This document shows positions 7,503 to 18,500 of a DNA stretch of 64,000 nucleotides, in pieces. Made by a program: the position numbers and the translations under genes. The notes under the pieces were generated by a model. That model was not told the origin of the DNA and made no database searches. It worked only from the letters and a program-made list of their open reading frames with translations. The stretch comes from a virus. The stretch lies in IMG/VR virus record IMGVR_UViG_3300007554_000005, positions 1-64,000 of that record. One strand, 5' to 3'. Numbering within the stretch: position 1 is the first letter of the stretch; every line of letters begins with the position of its first letter.

Positions 7503-10500
7503 ATGGCTGATATCAGGTCTAATATACAGGTAAATATTGATACCGCTAATGCGTTATCAGCTATCAAAAATCTGCAAGCTCAGATATCAGCTTTTCATAC
7601 CAGCATCCGCAATTCTGGAAATGCTGCCAATAAAGCAGTCTCAGACAATCTTACAAAAAATCTTTTAAATTCAGTTAATGCCACAAAGCAGTTTTCTGGC
7701 AGCTTAACTACGATTAGTGACAGGGCCACTAGCTTCACAAATGCCCTTGAAAAGAACAAGTTTTCCCTAGGCCAATACTTCAAGTATGGTGCTGCTACAT
7801 CTAAGACTTTCAGCAGGGCATTTAGAAAAGAATTTGACACCATTGAGCTTGTGGCACGTGAGCGTGTCAAGACAATGCAGACACAATTTATCTCTCTTGG
7901 TAAAACTGCTAATGGTGCAATCGAGGCAATTAAGGTAAGACCTCTTACACTAGACATGGATAACCTTGGAACACAGGTTGCTATGACTGCACAGAAGCAG
8001 CAAATCTTTAATCAGCTACTTAAGCAGGGATCTACAAATCTTCTAAACTTTGGTAAGAATACACAGTGGGCTGGTCGCCAGCTCATGGTTGGTTTTACCC
8101 TACCACTAGCAGTTCTAGGTTCTTCAGCAATGAAGACATTCCAGGAGATGGAAGAACAGGCTATTAGGTTTAAGCGTGTGTACGGTGAGCTATTCACAAC
8201 TGAGGCTGAAACCGAAGCAATGACCAAGGAGCTTCAGAAGCTAGCATCTGAGTTCACAAAGTATGGAGTATCAATTGCCGATACCATGGGCCTTGCTGCT
8301 GACGCAGCTGCCATGGGTAAGATGGGTGCAGACCTAACTGCTCAGGTAGCAGAGGCAACTAGGCTAGCAGTTCTTGGTGGGGTAGAGCAGGCAGACGCAC
8401 TTGAGACGACTATCTCTATTACGAATGCCTTTGGTGTTGCTGCAGAAGATCTTGCTGGAAAGATTGACTTCCTAAACGCAGTAGAAAACCAGACTGTAAC
8501 TGCTATTGAAGATTTGACAATTGCAATTCCTAAGGCTGGACCAGTTATCCAGCAGCTAGGTGGAAGCGTAGAGGACTTGGCCTTCTTCCTAACAGCTATG
8601 AAGGAAGGTGGCATCAATGCTTCAGAGGGTGCTAACGCACTAAAGTCTGGTCTTGCAAAGATGATCAACCCTACTGCAAAAGCAACAGAGATGCTCGGTG
8701 GCCTTGGCATTAACATTAATGGTATCGTAGAGGGTAATGCAGGAGACATCAAGAGCACCGTAATTCAATTTGCTCAAGCTTTAGATACATTAGATCCCCT
8801 GAACAGGGCCAGAGCAATTGAGGAGCTATTCGGAAAGTTCCAGTTTGCACGTATTTCCACACTATTCCAAAACGTTGTAGCTGAGGGTAATCAAGCACAA
8901 AGAGTTCTACAGCTAACTCAGGCAACCTCACAAGAGCTAGCCATCCTGAGCGAGAGAGAGCTTCAGAGAGTAGAAGATTCTCCACTCTACAAGTTCCAGA
9001 AGTCAATCGAGGACTTGCAAAAAGCACTAGCTCCAATTGGACAACAGTTTGCCGAGCTTATTACTCCAATCGTAAAGTTTGCAACAGACCTTTTAGATAA
9101 GTTTAATAATCTAAGTAGTGGAGTCAAATCATTTATTACTGGAACTATAGCTACTCTAGGACTTCTTGCACCAGTTGCCCTAATGGTATTTGGTCTATTG
9201 GCCAACGGTGTTGCCAATATCATAAAGGGATTTGGCGTTGTAAGATCCTTGTTTATTGGTGTTTCTCAGGCTGGTACAGGGCTATCAGCCTCCATGGGAT
9301 ACATGACCCAAGAACACTTAGAGGCAGCAACCTCTGCAAACTCATTGGGTGCAGTACACAGTAACCTAATAAATATCTTTACTTCTGAGCAGGGTGCCAT
9401 ATCCAACCTCAGAGTAGCATATGAGCAGGCAACAACTGCCATAAATAGATTTAATGTTGCATCTGGAACCAGGGTAGGCAAGGCACCAAACGGAAAGGGC
9501 GGCCTGAAGCTTGCTAGCGGAATTGTATCAGTGCCAGGTCCAAAGGGTGCTGGAGACATTGTCCCTGCCATGCTTTCTCCAGGAGAAGCAGTTATTCCAG
9601 CAGACAAGGTACAGAAGTACAGCTCTCTAATCTCTGGCATGATTGCTGACAATATCCCAGGATTTGAAAGGTCTAACGTTCAGGTTAAGGGGGCTACTTT
9701 AGCTGTAGGCGGAGCAGAGTTCTCGTCCTCTTCGCCAAAAGCAGCAGCAGAGCTTGCAAGGACAATAGATAAATTAATTGAGGCCGCAAAGCTTCTGGGT
9801 CTAAGTGCTGAAGAGGCAGAGCAGGTAGTCGTTGCGTTAGCAAAACAGACCGAAGCAGAGTCAAAAAATAAGAAGATTACAAGCGAGTCTCTTCGTGCAC
9901 AAGAAGAGAAGCAGATGGGCGGCGGACTAGGCCTTGCAGGAAATAGAACGGTTGGTGTAAGAGAGGCTCTTGAAAAAGATAGACTAGTGATGGGCAATGA
10001 GGGCGTGACCCTTTCCCACGCAGGCACCCCAGTTCCACTAAGCAATGAGCAGCGTCAGAAGCTAGCTGCCCAGATGTCTCCAGGAACAAATAGGGATAGA
10101 GTTCTTAATATGGGTAAGGGACTTAACGCTTATAGCGAAGAGGTTTTCCCAACACCAGCAATCCTAAACGCCAAGGGTGGAATTCTTTCAAAGGGACAGG
10201 CCGCAGACATCATTAGAGAAAACCCAGCAGGGCTGGCAGCAGATGCTGCTCAAGCAGCAGGCTTAGATCCAAACTCCCCAGCCTTCAAGCAATTTGGACA
10301 AAATGTTGCTGACGAGCTAGCAGCAGATGCAAGTGCAGCCTTTAGCGATATGGACCTTACACCAGCGGTAAACAAGGCCATCGATAAGATGGAAGACAGT
10401 GCTGAAAAGAGAGTGCTGCAAGATCGTAAAAAGACATTCCGTACTCTCGGTGGTGGAAAGGGAGAAAAGAGGTTTGGTCTAGCAAAGGATGTGGCCCTAG

Positions 10501-13500
10501 ATATTGGAGATGGCAGAAAGATTGAGGGCGGACCTAACTACATAGATAGAAGAGATAAGAAATCCTCAGAGGCAAGGCTTGCAGAGCACAAGAAGGCAGA
10601 CAAGGCAGTTATTGCTCTTGCAAAAGCAAGGATTAAAGAAGCAGAAAAGCAAGGTAAAGCAGAGGGCACTGCAAATGGAAAGGCATTTGCTAAGGCAAGG
10701 AAGCAAGTCCTAAAGAAGGAAAAAGACAGCTACGTAGAAACAAGGGATAGAAAGAGCCCTCACCGATTAGCACCCAAAGACGGTGCCGACGACGGTAAGG
10801 CCTACGGTAAAGCACGCAATAAGGCCCTGTCAGCAGAAGACAAGAAGATAGCTAAACAAGCTGCTGCACAAAAGAGATCTGGCAGGGCAGGAAAAGCATT
10901 CGGTATTTTGGGAACTGCAACCATGGTCGCTGGCATGGCTACTCAGGTAGGTGGCCCAATAGGAGAGATTGCAGGCAAGGCTATGCAGATTCTCCCAGCC
11001 CTATCAGCAATTGTTCCTGCTCTACTAGCTTTGCCAGCACCGATTGCTATTGCCGTTGGTGCAATTGGACTTCTGGGATTCACACTATTTAAGCTACATG
11101 AGGGTCAGAAAAAAGCCTCAGAAGCAGGAAGAAAGCTTGCTGACTCGTTGGCTGCAGGTGCTGGTGCCATGGATGACTTCTCGAAGTTTGCTGGCACGGT
11201 AAACCCTACAGAGCTAATGGCCAGAACTAGAACATCACAGTTTGGAGATATTAATGTCAAGACTGGAAAGACAGAGTTTGGAGAGAACTATCTAGCCTCT
11301 GACCCTGGGAAAGAACTTGTAACAAGCGTAGAAGAGGGCATGCTAAAGCTTGGAAAGTCTCCTACAGTATCTAGGGTAGTAACTCAGCTAGGTCAGGCCG
11401 TCGCCAGCAATATTCTGACCAAGGAGCAGGCATCTAATATTGTTTATGCTTTGGGAAACCAGCTCGGAGATAGCACCTTTGCACTTAGTGTGAACGGCCA
11501 GCTTAACGAGCTACTAGGACCAGACGGAGAAAATATCCTGACCCAGGGCCTAGAAATTCAGGTAAGACTAAATGAAAGGTCTCTCAACTCAGTCATTGGC
11601 CCAACTGGTAGCCTAACGCAGCTATTCTCAGAAGGTGGCGGAGCAGAGAGGAACTGGCTTACTGGAATTATTGGTAACGTAGACTGGAAGAAGCTTGGAA
11701 ACCTGGAGGGTCAGGTAGCTGGAGAAATTAATGGTGTAGTTCAGCAAATCGCACTAGGCCTAGACACACTTGACGCAAGGTACTTAAAGCAAATTCAAGC
11801 ACTGAAGGATAGCGGAGATCTTACTGGTGCACTTTCAAAGCAGAAAGAGTATGAGGAGGCAAGGGCAAAGCTAATCGCTTCTAATGAACAGATGAGCAAC
11901 CAGCTTTTTGGAAGGATTACAGAAATTGAAGAGAGATATGATAAAGCTCTAAAGTCTGGTTACGCTGTAGATGCTGGTCTTATGACACAGTATCGATCAA
12001 TCGAAGCAGTCGTAAATCAATCAGAAGAGCTAGCAAAAGCCTTCTTTGACGGAAACGAAGAAGCAAAGAAGCTAATAGAGACTCTGTCAAACAGCCTTGT
12101 TCTCAGTAGTGAAACAAAGCTAGTATTTAATGCAGCCCTGGCTAGTGATACTCTAAGCATTGATGCCGCCAAGGCCATCCTTGAGGGTGATCTTAAGTCT
12201 ACAGAGATTGAGCTAGTAGCAGACATGATGATCAAGTATGGTGCAGGAACTGGTCAGCAGATGGCAAATATTTTGTCTATGTTTACTGGAGATGCAAATG
12301 CTGCACAAAAGAAATCAGACTTCTTGCTAATGATGGATTCTCAATCAACAGAAGAATTCAATAGGGTTCTCAATCTTCTAGATATGGTTACTGCATATGA
12401 GGGTGCCATCGGCAAGGACGGAAAACTAATCTTTGACGCCTATATGAAGGATCCAAAGAAATTAGAGGCATTGCTAGGCAAGCTAACAGAGCTTAATGAC
12501 CTAGCTGATGGAAACAAGCTAGAGTATGACGTAATTATTAACACAGATATTCTAGGGTCAGATGGACTGGCTGCCCTAAAACAAGATGCAGAATACTTCA
12601 AAACACTAGACCCAGTACAGAGATTCCTATACATACAGACCATGCTTACTGTAGAAGGAACCTATTCTAATTCAGATGTAGACTCATTCCTAGCATCTAA
12701 GGGGATAAAGCCAGGCGGCTCATCACTGAGCTATTCTCCAGGAGCTGATCGTGCTATTACTACTGGTAGATATACTGCAGCCCAGAGAACGCAGGGCATT
12801 CTAGATATGATGGCACGAGATGCTCAGAAGATAACGGAAGCAGCAACTACCAACATTGTTACTGGTGAGGAGACGGAGCCTACGGACACAGGCACTGGAT
12901 CAAAGAGTGACCCATTCGCAAACATCTTAACTAGGCTAAAGCAAGTTAGGAATGCTGCTATAAACGCTGCAGGTGGCGTCGCAGAGCTTATGAGAGTTCT
13001 TGGCAAGGGGAAAGAGCTAACACTATTTAAGGGAATAAGCCAACAGCTTACATTTGCTGGGTACGGAAAAGAGTTCTCTTCATACATCTCTGGACTAGAC
13101 GAAGAGACTAGATCTAAGTTTGTTTCAATTGAAAATGGAGTTGTCAAGGTAACTGCAGCAGGTAAAGCAATGAGCAGGGCCTTCTCAGAGGCAGCACTTG
13201 GAGACTACCAGCTATCACTTGTTCAGGGTGTGTCAGATATCAATAAGCAGATTCAGGCTGTAACCACCCTAACATCCAGAGGCCTATCCCTTAATGATTC
13301 TTATGAAATTGCTAGCGATGCAAACCTTGCCTATGCTATAGCCACAGCTGCTACCACAGAAGAGGTAGACGAGCTAATCTTTAGATTCCAAAAATTGCAA
13401 GAGGCACAAGAGAAGTGGGCAAACACAACACCAGAGGGAATTGAGCAAGGTCTTTCAAAAGCATTTGCATCTATCAAAGAATTCTTTGCAGCCCAGGAAG

Positions 13501-14849
13501 AGGCTGTCAACCTAGCTTTCCAGTCAGACACCTCATACCTGACGAATGCTACAGATGGTTTAATCACAAAAGCTGCTCAGGAGATAGAGGACTACCAGTA
13601 CCTACTCGACGATTTGAACTACGAGCTGGACGGCATAGCTAAGCAAGAAGATGCTATCAACAAGAAATATGACGAAAGAGTTGAAGCACTTAATAAGGTA
13701 TACGAGATCAATGCAGACCTAGCAAGCCAAGAAAAGGGTAAGCTAGATATTGCCTCTGCTTTGGCATCTGGTGACATTGCAGCTGCAGCCAGGGCAATTC
13801 AGGAGCAAAGAAGGCAGCAGGCAGAGCAGCAAAGAAAGAAGTCGGAAGCGATTCTTGAGGCATCTCGTCAGAAGGAGCTAACATCCGTTACCTCTTCAAA
13901 CAACAGAACCAGGCTTGATATTGAAAACGAGATTAAAGATATTACAGAGAAGATCGCAGTTATTGAAGAAGAAAGACTGGAACCAAACCAGAAGCTACTC
14001 AAGGATGCAGAACGACTCAGAGATGTAAACCTAGAAGCTATTGGTAACGATGGATACTTGAACAAGACCAAGGCCGAGTGGGCTCTAGTAGAGAATGGAA
14101 TCAGACTTGCCAAGGTAGAGTCAGAGGGATATTCTACATCGATTTTGGCAGCAATTAGCAACATTGAGAAGCTTAAAGCACTTTATAATGACCCAGCAAC
14201 ATTTACTGCAAAGTTGCCAGAAGACTTTAACCCAGTTTCCCAAAATCCAACAGCTACAGATTCTGGATCTTCTAGCACTTCTGGATCCAGCAGCTCCTCT
14301 GGTTCGTCTACAGACCCTGACCCAACTTCATCCAAGGATCCAGGCCCAATGCCTCCATATAATCCAGGTACTGGTAAATACTGGAAGCTTAAGAATAACA
14401 AATGGACTGCAGCAACTATACCACCAAAGCCAAGCTACACTCCTCTCAATACCTACTGGAAGTTTGACACAGCCAAGGGACAGTGGACATCGGTAAAGAA
14501 GACAACAACCACTACATCTGGCGGCGGCGGAGGAAGTGTAATGTACCGCTCCACTGGTGGAATGGTTCCAAAATACTTTGCAGCAGGTGGGTATGCTCGG
14601 GGAACAGACACAGTCCCAGCAATGCTGACCCCTGGAGAGTTTGTTGTGAGAAAATATGCTGTAGATAAGTTTGGAGCAGATAACCTCAAAGCAATTAATA
14701 GTGGTGCAAACCTAGGTGGAACCATGTATAATAGTTATGAAGTAAATGTCAACGTTAAGTCAGACTCTAACCCAGATCAAATTGCCAGGGCAGTCATGAA
14801 TCAGATTAAGCAAGTTGACTCACAAAGACTAAGGAGTAATAGGTTCTAA
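7503..14849 (+). CDS. Tape measure protein
   Basis: At 2448 residues it is by far the largest gene. The N-terminal 500 residues are helical with TP901/PhageMin-type features; hydrophobic segments lie at about 540-575 ('LGLLAPVALMVFGLLANG') and 1162-1199. Lys/Ala-rich coiled regions follow at about 1000-1120 and 2040-2200. Two copies of a 'VPAMLxPGE' motif, common in tape measures, occur at about 686 and 2368. Near the C terminus a Ser/Gly/Pro linker holds two 'YWKx' repeats (about 2260-2340). At the usual 0.15 nm per residue the tail would be about 370 nm. The stop overlaps the next start. Confidence 0.93.
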   Translation: MADIRSNIQVNIDTANALSAIKNLQAQISAFHTSIRNSGNAANKAVSDNLTKNLLNSVNATKQFSGSLTTISDRATSFTNALEKNKFSLGQYFKYGAATSKTFSRAFRKEFDTIELVARERVKTMQTQFISLGKTANGAIEAIKVRPLTLDMDNLGTQVAMTAQKQQIFNQLLKQGSTNLLNFGKNTQWAGRQLMVGFTLPLAVLGSSAMKTFQEMEEQAIRFKRVYGELFTTEAETEAMTKELQKLASEFTKYGVSIADTMGLAADAAAMGKMGADLTAQVAEATRLAVLGGVEQADALETTISITNAFGVAAEDLAGKIDFLNAVENQTVTAIEDLTIAIPKAGPVIQQLGGSVEDLAFFLTAMKEGGINASEGANALKSGLAKMINPTAKATEMLGGLGININGIVEGNAGDIKSTVIQFAQALDTLDPLNRARAIEELFGKFQFARISTLFQNVVAEGNQAQRVLQLTQATSQELAILSERELQRVEDSPLYKFQKSIEDLQKALAPIGQQFAELITPIVKFATDLLDKFNNLSSGVKSFITGTIATLGLLAPVALMVFGLLANGVANIIKGFGVVRSLFIGVSQAGTGLSASMGYMTQEHLEAATSANSLGAVHSNLINIFTSEQGAISNLRVAYEQATTAINRFNVASGTRVGKAPNGKGGLKLASGIVSVPGPKGAGDIVPAMLSPGEAVIPADKVQKYSSLISGMIADNIPGFERSNVQVKGATLAVGGAEFSSSSPKAAAELARTIDKLIEAAKLLGLSAEEAEQVVVALAKQTEAESKNKKITSESLRAQEEKQMGGGLGLAGNRTVGVREALEKDRLVMGNEGVTLSHAGTPVPLSNEQRQKLAAQMSPGTNRDRVLNMGKGLNAYSEEVFPTPAILNAKGGILSKGQAADIIRENPAGLAADAAQAAGLDPNSPAFKQFGQNVADELAADASAAFSDMDLTPAVNKAIDKMEDSAEKRVLQDRKKTFRTLGGGKGEKRFGLAKDVALDIGDGRKIEGGPNYIDRRDKKSSEARLAEHKKADKAVIALAKARIKEAEKQGKAEGTANGKAFAKARKQVLKKEKDSYVETRDRKSPHRLAPKDGADDGKAYGKARNKALSAEDKKIAKQAAAQKRSGRAGKAFGILGTATMVAGMATQVGGPIGEIAGKAMQILPALSAIVPALLALPAPIAIAVGAIGLLGFTLFKLHEGQKKASEAGRKLADSLAAGAGAMDDFSKFAGTVNPTELMARTRTSQFGDINVKTGKTEFGENYLASDPGKELVTSVEEGMLKLGKSPTVSRVVTQLGQAVASNILTKEQASNIVYALGNQLGDSTFALSVNGQLNELLGPDGENILTQGLEIQVRLNERSLNSVIGPTGSLTQLFSEGGGAERNWLTGIIGNVDWKKLGNLEGQVAGEINGVVQQIALGLDTLDARYLKQIQALKDSGDLTGALSKQKEYEEARAKLIASNEQMSNQLFGRITEIEERYDKALKSGYAVDAGLMTQYRSIEAVVNQSEELAKAFFDGNEEAKKLIETLSNSLVLSSETKLVFNAALASDTLSIDAAKAILEGDLKSTEIELVADMMIKYGAGTGQQMANILSMFTGDANAAQKKSDFLLMMDSQSTEEFNRVLNLLDMVTAYEGAIGKDGKLIFDAYMKDPKKLEALLGKLTELNDLADGNKLEYDVIINTDILGSDGLAALKQDAEYFKTLDPVQRFLYIQTMLTVEGTYSNSDVDSFLASKGIKPGGSSLSYSPGADRAITTGRYTAAQRTQGILDMMARDAQKITEAATTNIVTGEETEPTDTGTGSKSDPFANILTRLKQVRNAAINAAGGVAELMRVLGKGKELTLFKGISQQLTFAGYGKEFSSYISGLDEETRSKFVSIENGVVKVTAAGKAMSRAFSEAALGDYQLSLVQGVSDINKQIQAVTTLTSRGLSLNDSYEIASDANLAYAIATAATTEEVDELIFRFQKLQEAQEKWANTTPEGIEQGLSKAFASIKEFFAAQEEAVNLAFQSDTSYLTNATDGLITKAAQEIEDYQYLLDDLNYELDGIAKQEDAINKKYDERVEALNKVYEINADLASQEKGKLDIASALASGDIAAAARAIQEQRRQQAEQQRKKSEAILEASRQKELTSVTSSNNRTRLDIENEIKDITEKIAVIEEERLEPNQKLLKDAERLRDVNLEAIGNDGYLNKTKAEWALVENGIRLAKVESEGYSTSILAAISNIEKLKALYNDPATFTAKLPEDFNPVSQNPTATDSGSSSTSGSSSSSGSSTDPDPTSSKDPGPMPPYNPGTGKYWKLKNNKWTAATIPPKPSYTPLNTYWKFDTAKGQWTSVKKTTTTTSGGGGGSVMYRSTGGMVPKYFAAGGYARGTDTVPAMLTPGEFVVRKYAVDKFGADNLKAINSGANLGGTMYNSYEVNVNVKSDSNPDQIARAVMNQIKQVDSQRLRSNRF

Positions 14850-15508
14850 TGGCAACAGCACTATACATGAGCCAAAGGCAAAAATACTCACGCCCTCAAG
14901 CACTGCTATTCTCCGAAAATCCTGGAACAATTGATTTTGTAGACCAGGGTACTGAAAATGAGCAAGTCCTATATGCTCCAGAAGGATATGAGGTAGGAGC
15001 CTTATTGCCAGAGGGAGAAGACCTGTCCCTAGCCGACCAGTTTGTAATTTTATCCGATCACAATAGAAGTGGGTTGGATTTCTCAACTAATAGAATTGAA
15101 AGCCGTGAAAGAATGGTAAACGGCAGAATGCGTTCTTACCATATTGCAGACAAGCTGGAGCTATCAGTTTCTTGGGACATGCTTCCATCTAGATCCTTTC
15201 CTGGCAGACCAGACTTTGACACCCTTGGGATAGCCCCATACTCAAAAACTGAAGAGTACACAGCCGACAACGGTGCAGGTGGCGTAGAACTAATGGACTG
15301 GTATAATAAGCACACTGATCCATTCTGGGTGTTTATATCTTACGATAATTACAAGAGCTATGGATCAATTCCAGCTGCGTATAATCAGCTAGGAAGATAT
15401 AGTCAGGTAGTAGAGATGTTCATCTCTAGCTTTGACTATAGCGTGGTAAAGCGTGGAAACGGCACCTATGACTTCTGGAACATAAGCATGAGACTTGAAG
15501 AGGTCTAA
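14849..15508 (+). CDS. Distal tail protein (Dit-like)
   Basis: The 219-residue product lies directly after the tape measure, overlapping its stop (TAATG), and before the large tail-tip protein. This is the conserved place of the distal tail protein that forms the hexameric hub at the tube end. Beta-rich segments such as 'LELSVSWDMLPSRSF' and a terminal 'YDFWNISMRLEEV' fit. It is adjacent to the next gene with no gap, supporting a shared transcript. The assignment is mainly positional. Confidence 0.65.
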   Translation: MATALYMSQRQKYSRPQALLFSENPGTIDFVDQGTENEQVLYAPEGYEVGALLPEGEDLSLADQFVILSDHNRSGLDFSTNRIESRERMVNGRMRSYHIADKLELSVSWDMLPSRSFPGRPDFDTLGIAPYSKTEEYTADNGAGGVELMDWYNKHTDPFWVFISYDNYKSYGSIPAAYNQLGRYSQVVEMFISSFDYSVVKRGNGTYDFWNISMRLEEV

Positions 15509-18500
15509 ATGTTTCAAAATACAGATCTTGAGTCCTACCTAACAACATCATCAACTGTAAGCAGTGATAGTCTTGTGTCTGCAGAATGGAACATGAATAT
15601 TGCAGACAACATCCTGCAGGTTGGTAACTATAGATATAGGCCCTCGGAAAGAGCTTCCCTGCCAGCATCTGCACAGTCTATCTATGCCGTAGCCAACAAT
15701 ACTTTTGATAGCGATGACGTAGGGAATTACTATACTGATGCAACTTATTCAGACATAGTCATTGATGGCGGATTCGATGATGACGATACACCCACAACCT
15801 TTAAGTCTAGAAGGCAGAAGGAGCAGATGCTCTATTCTCTCGAAGACTGCTTGGGAAGATTTAGGCCACGTTCAGGTATCAATAAGATTAGATATTTTAA
15901 CAATAACTTTATTCACTTTGCTAATAGCAGTATGGCAACTCGGCCAAGATATTATATGGGGCACAGGGACGACAAGTTTAAATATTGGACATCCTATCGC
16001 ATAGATGATAACGTCGAACGTGGTATTGGAAATCAGTTAATAAACGGTTCATATTACATAGACGATGCAGCACCATTTGTTGTGTATAAAAATCCAATTC
16101 CTGCAAACAGGCTTGTAGTAAAAATGCAAACCAATGTTGGAGGATCAGACCTAGGACCCTTCTACAGCGGCTCAGGGGCCTTCTCAGACCCTTTCTACGG
16201 TGACCAGAACATGACAGTACCCTCTAAGTGGTCAGTACAATACCTAGATAATGATATTTGGATAGATGCCATATCGTTTAGTGAAAGCTCAACCAGAACA
16301 GATGGCTCAAGAATAATTAAATCAGACGGCTATGTTGAGCTACAATATGGCGTAATCATTCCAGAAAAATATAAGAATTCGTTTTTCCTTGTTGGAGAAA
16401 TCTTTTCTGAAAAAGTGTTGCCAGAAACAGCTGCAGATGGTCAGTCTTATCTAGTTAAAAGACCAACTGACGTCACTGGAACATTTTATATATGGCAAGA
16501 TTCGTCAGGCTCCTTCGAGTCATTTTCTCCAACTTTTGGCTGGAGCCTGGTAGAAGATGAGTCAGCTAATAATGTGTCAAATTTTGTTAACACTTTGGTA
16601 TCTCCACCAGAATACACTGACCCAGTAAGCGGACGTTCTGGTTATACAGAATTCCAAGAAATATCTGGAATAAGAATCCTGGTAGATACTATGAATAAGT
16701 CGGATGCAACCTTTGATCTAATTGAGATGTCTCCAAGACTAGTGGCAGACTTGACAGATATGACAAAGTCTTTTACAGTAAATAAAACTGCTTCAGATCT
16801 AGGGGTCACTGGATTGCCAGTAGGTCAGCTTCTAGCATCTACGGGTAGCCTAGAGCTGTTTGATACTGAACTAGCATTTAGCTCGGTAAATTCAGACAGC
16901 ATAATTCAAAGCTTTATATCACAAAACTTACAGATAAAGCTATATGATATTATTAAGAATTTGGATGGGTACAAGTACCACGTTCCACTAAAAACATTTT
17001 ACGTAGATGGCATGGCAGAGACAAATGTGCAGACAAGGTCTACAGACCTAGTTTTAAGAGATCTATTCTTTCACCTAGAGTCAATTTCAGCACCAGAGCT
17101 AATGATACCAGATACCTCTCTAAGCTATGCAATATCTACAATCTTGGACTATGTTGGTTTTTCAAACTACACAATTAAAATGCTTGATGGTCAAGCAGAG
17201 CCTATCATTCCATATTTCTTTGTAGATTCAAATCAGACCCTAGCCGAGGTCCTAGAAAGCCTGGCGGTTTCAACACAAAGTGCCATGTTCTTTGACGAAT
17301 ATAATAACTTTGTAGTGATGACAAAAGAGTATCTAATGGCAAGTGAGGGCGATCGGTCTACAGACATAACGCTGCTAGGCAGCCGAGACTCTCAGGCTGC
17401 AGGTGCTTACAAGAACCTGTCAAACGGATTATCTAAGGCAAACATTATAGAGATTGCCTCTAAAGAAAACCGTGTATACAATGATGGAATTGTTAGGTAT
17501 ACTCCAAGGTATATTCAGAAAAACTACAAGAACATTGGATCTGCAGACAAGTTACAAAGGGACATTAACTGGGTATACAAGGCATCAGAGCTTTGGGAGG
17601 TAGCCCCAGAAAGCAGTGTAACTTCACAGAATGAAACACTTGGAACGCAAGAGTCTTATACGCTAGGGGCATACCCAATCAATTCGGACATCCCATCCTC
17701 AGAGCCATCAGTATACAATGGTGCAGTAATCAATAACACAATTGACATTGGCGAAGCAGTCAACTTCATGGCTAGGTATAGCGGTTACCTGTATGCAAAT
17801 GGAGAAATTATTAAGTTTGACGCTGTTCAGTATAGCGTGCCAGGACTGTCGGAAATAGAGTCAACCGATGGGAATGTTTGGATTACAAGTGTAAAAGATT
17901 ACCAAAAGTATTTTGCAAAGATTCCATTTAACGGAAAGATGTACCCTACTGGTTTGGTTAGAATATTTACAGAGCCAGAGTACGAAGTCGTCGATGGAGT
18001 GACAAGGCTTAAGCCAGGTTCAATAGCTAGAAATGGAAGAGCCCAATTTGGTACACAGATTACAGAACACTCTGCAGGACTAGATTCATATTGGCATGAC
18101 AACGCTAATGTTAAAGGCTGTAAGATGCGTGCCAATCTCATATTCGGCATTGAGGATTCTAGCAATATAACTGCAGGCCTACGTGGCGTAACACTAGAAA
18201 GCGGAGCAGCTGGAACCGATAGAGCTGTCGGTGTTGCAAGCTCTAGGAATGGAATTATAAAGAATTATCTAGCATCTAACTTTCCAAAAGATGTAAATGT
18301 TGATAGGCTACTGTCAACACAGACAGGAACTGTCCAAGCATCAGCACTAGTAATGACTGGTGGAAACTTTGCCAGTACGCAAGACCCACTTAATTATATC
18401 TCCTATGTTCACAAGCCACTGTCTGATAACTTCAAACATTTTGGGACTAGGCTTAGGATTGTTGGCAAGAGTCAGAACAATGAGATAAACTTTCAGACGC

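Noticed and set aside
8342-10045. Several minus-strand frames of 95-140 codons inside the tape-measure gene
   Set aside because: They are antisense shadows of a strongly coding gene, with low-complexity Ser/Ala/Leu products and no start signals.
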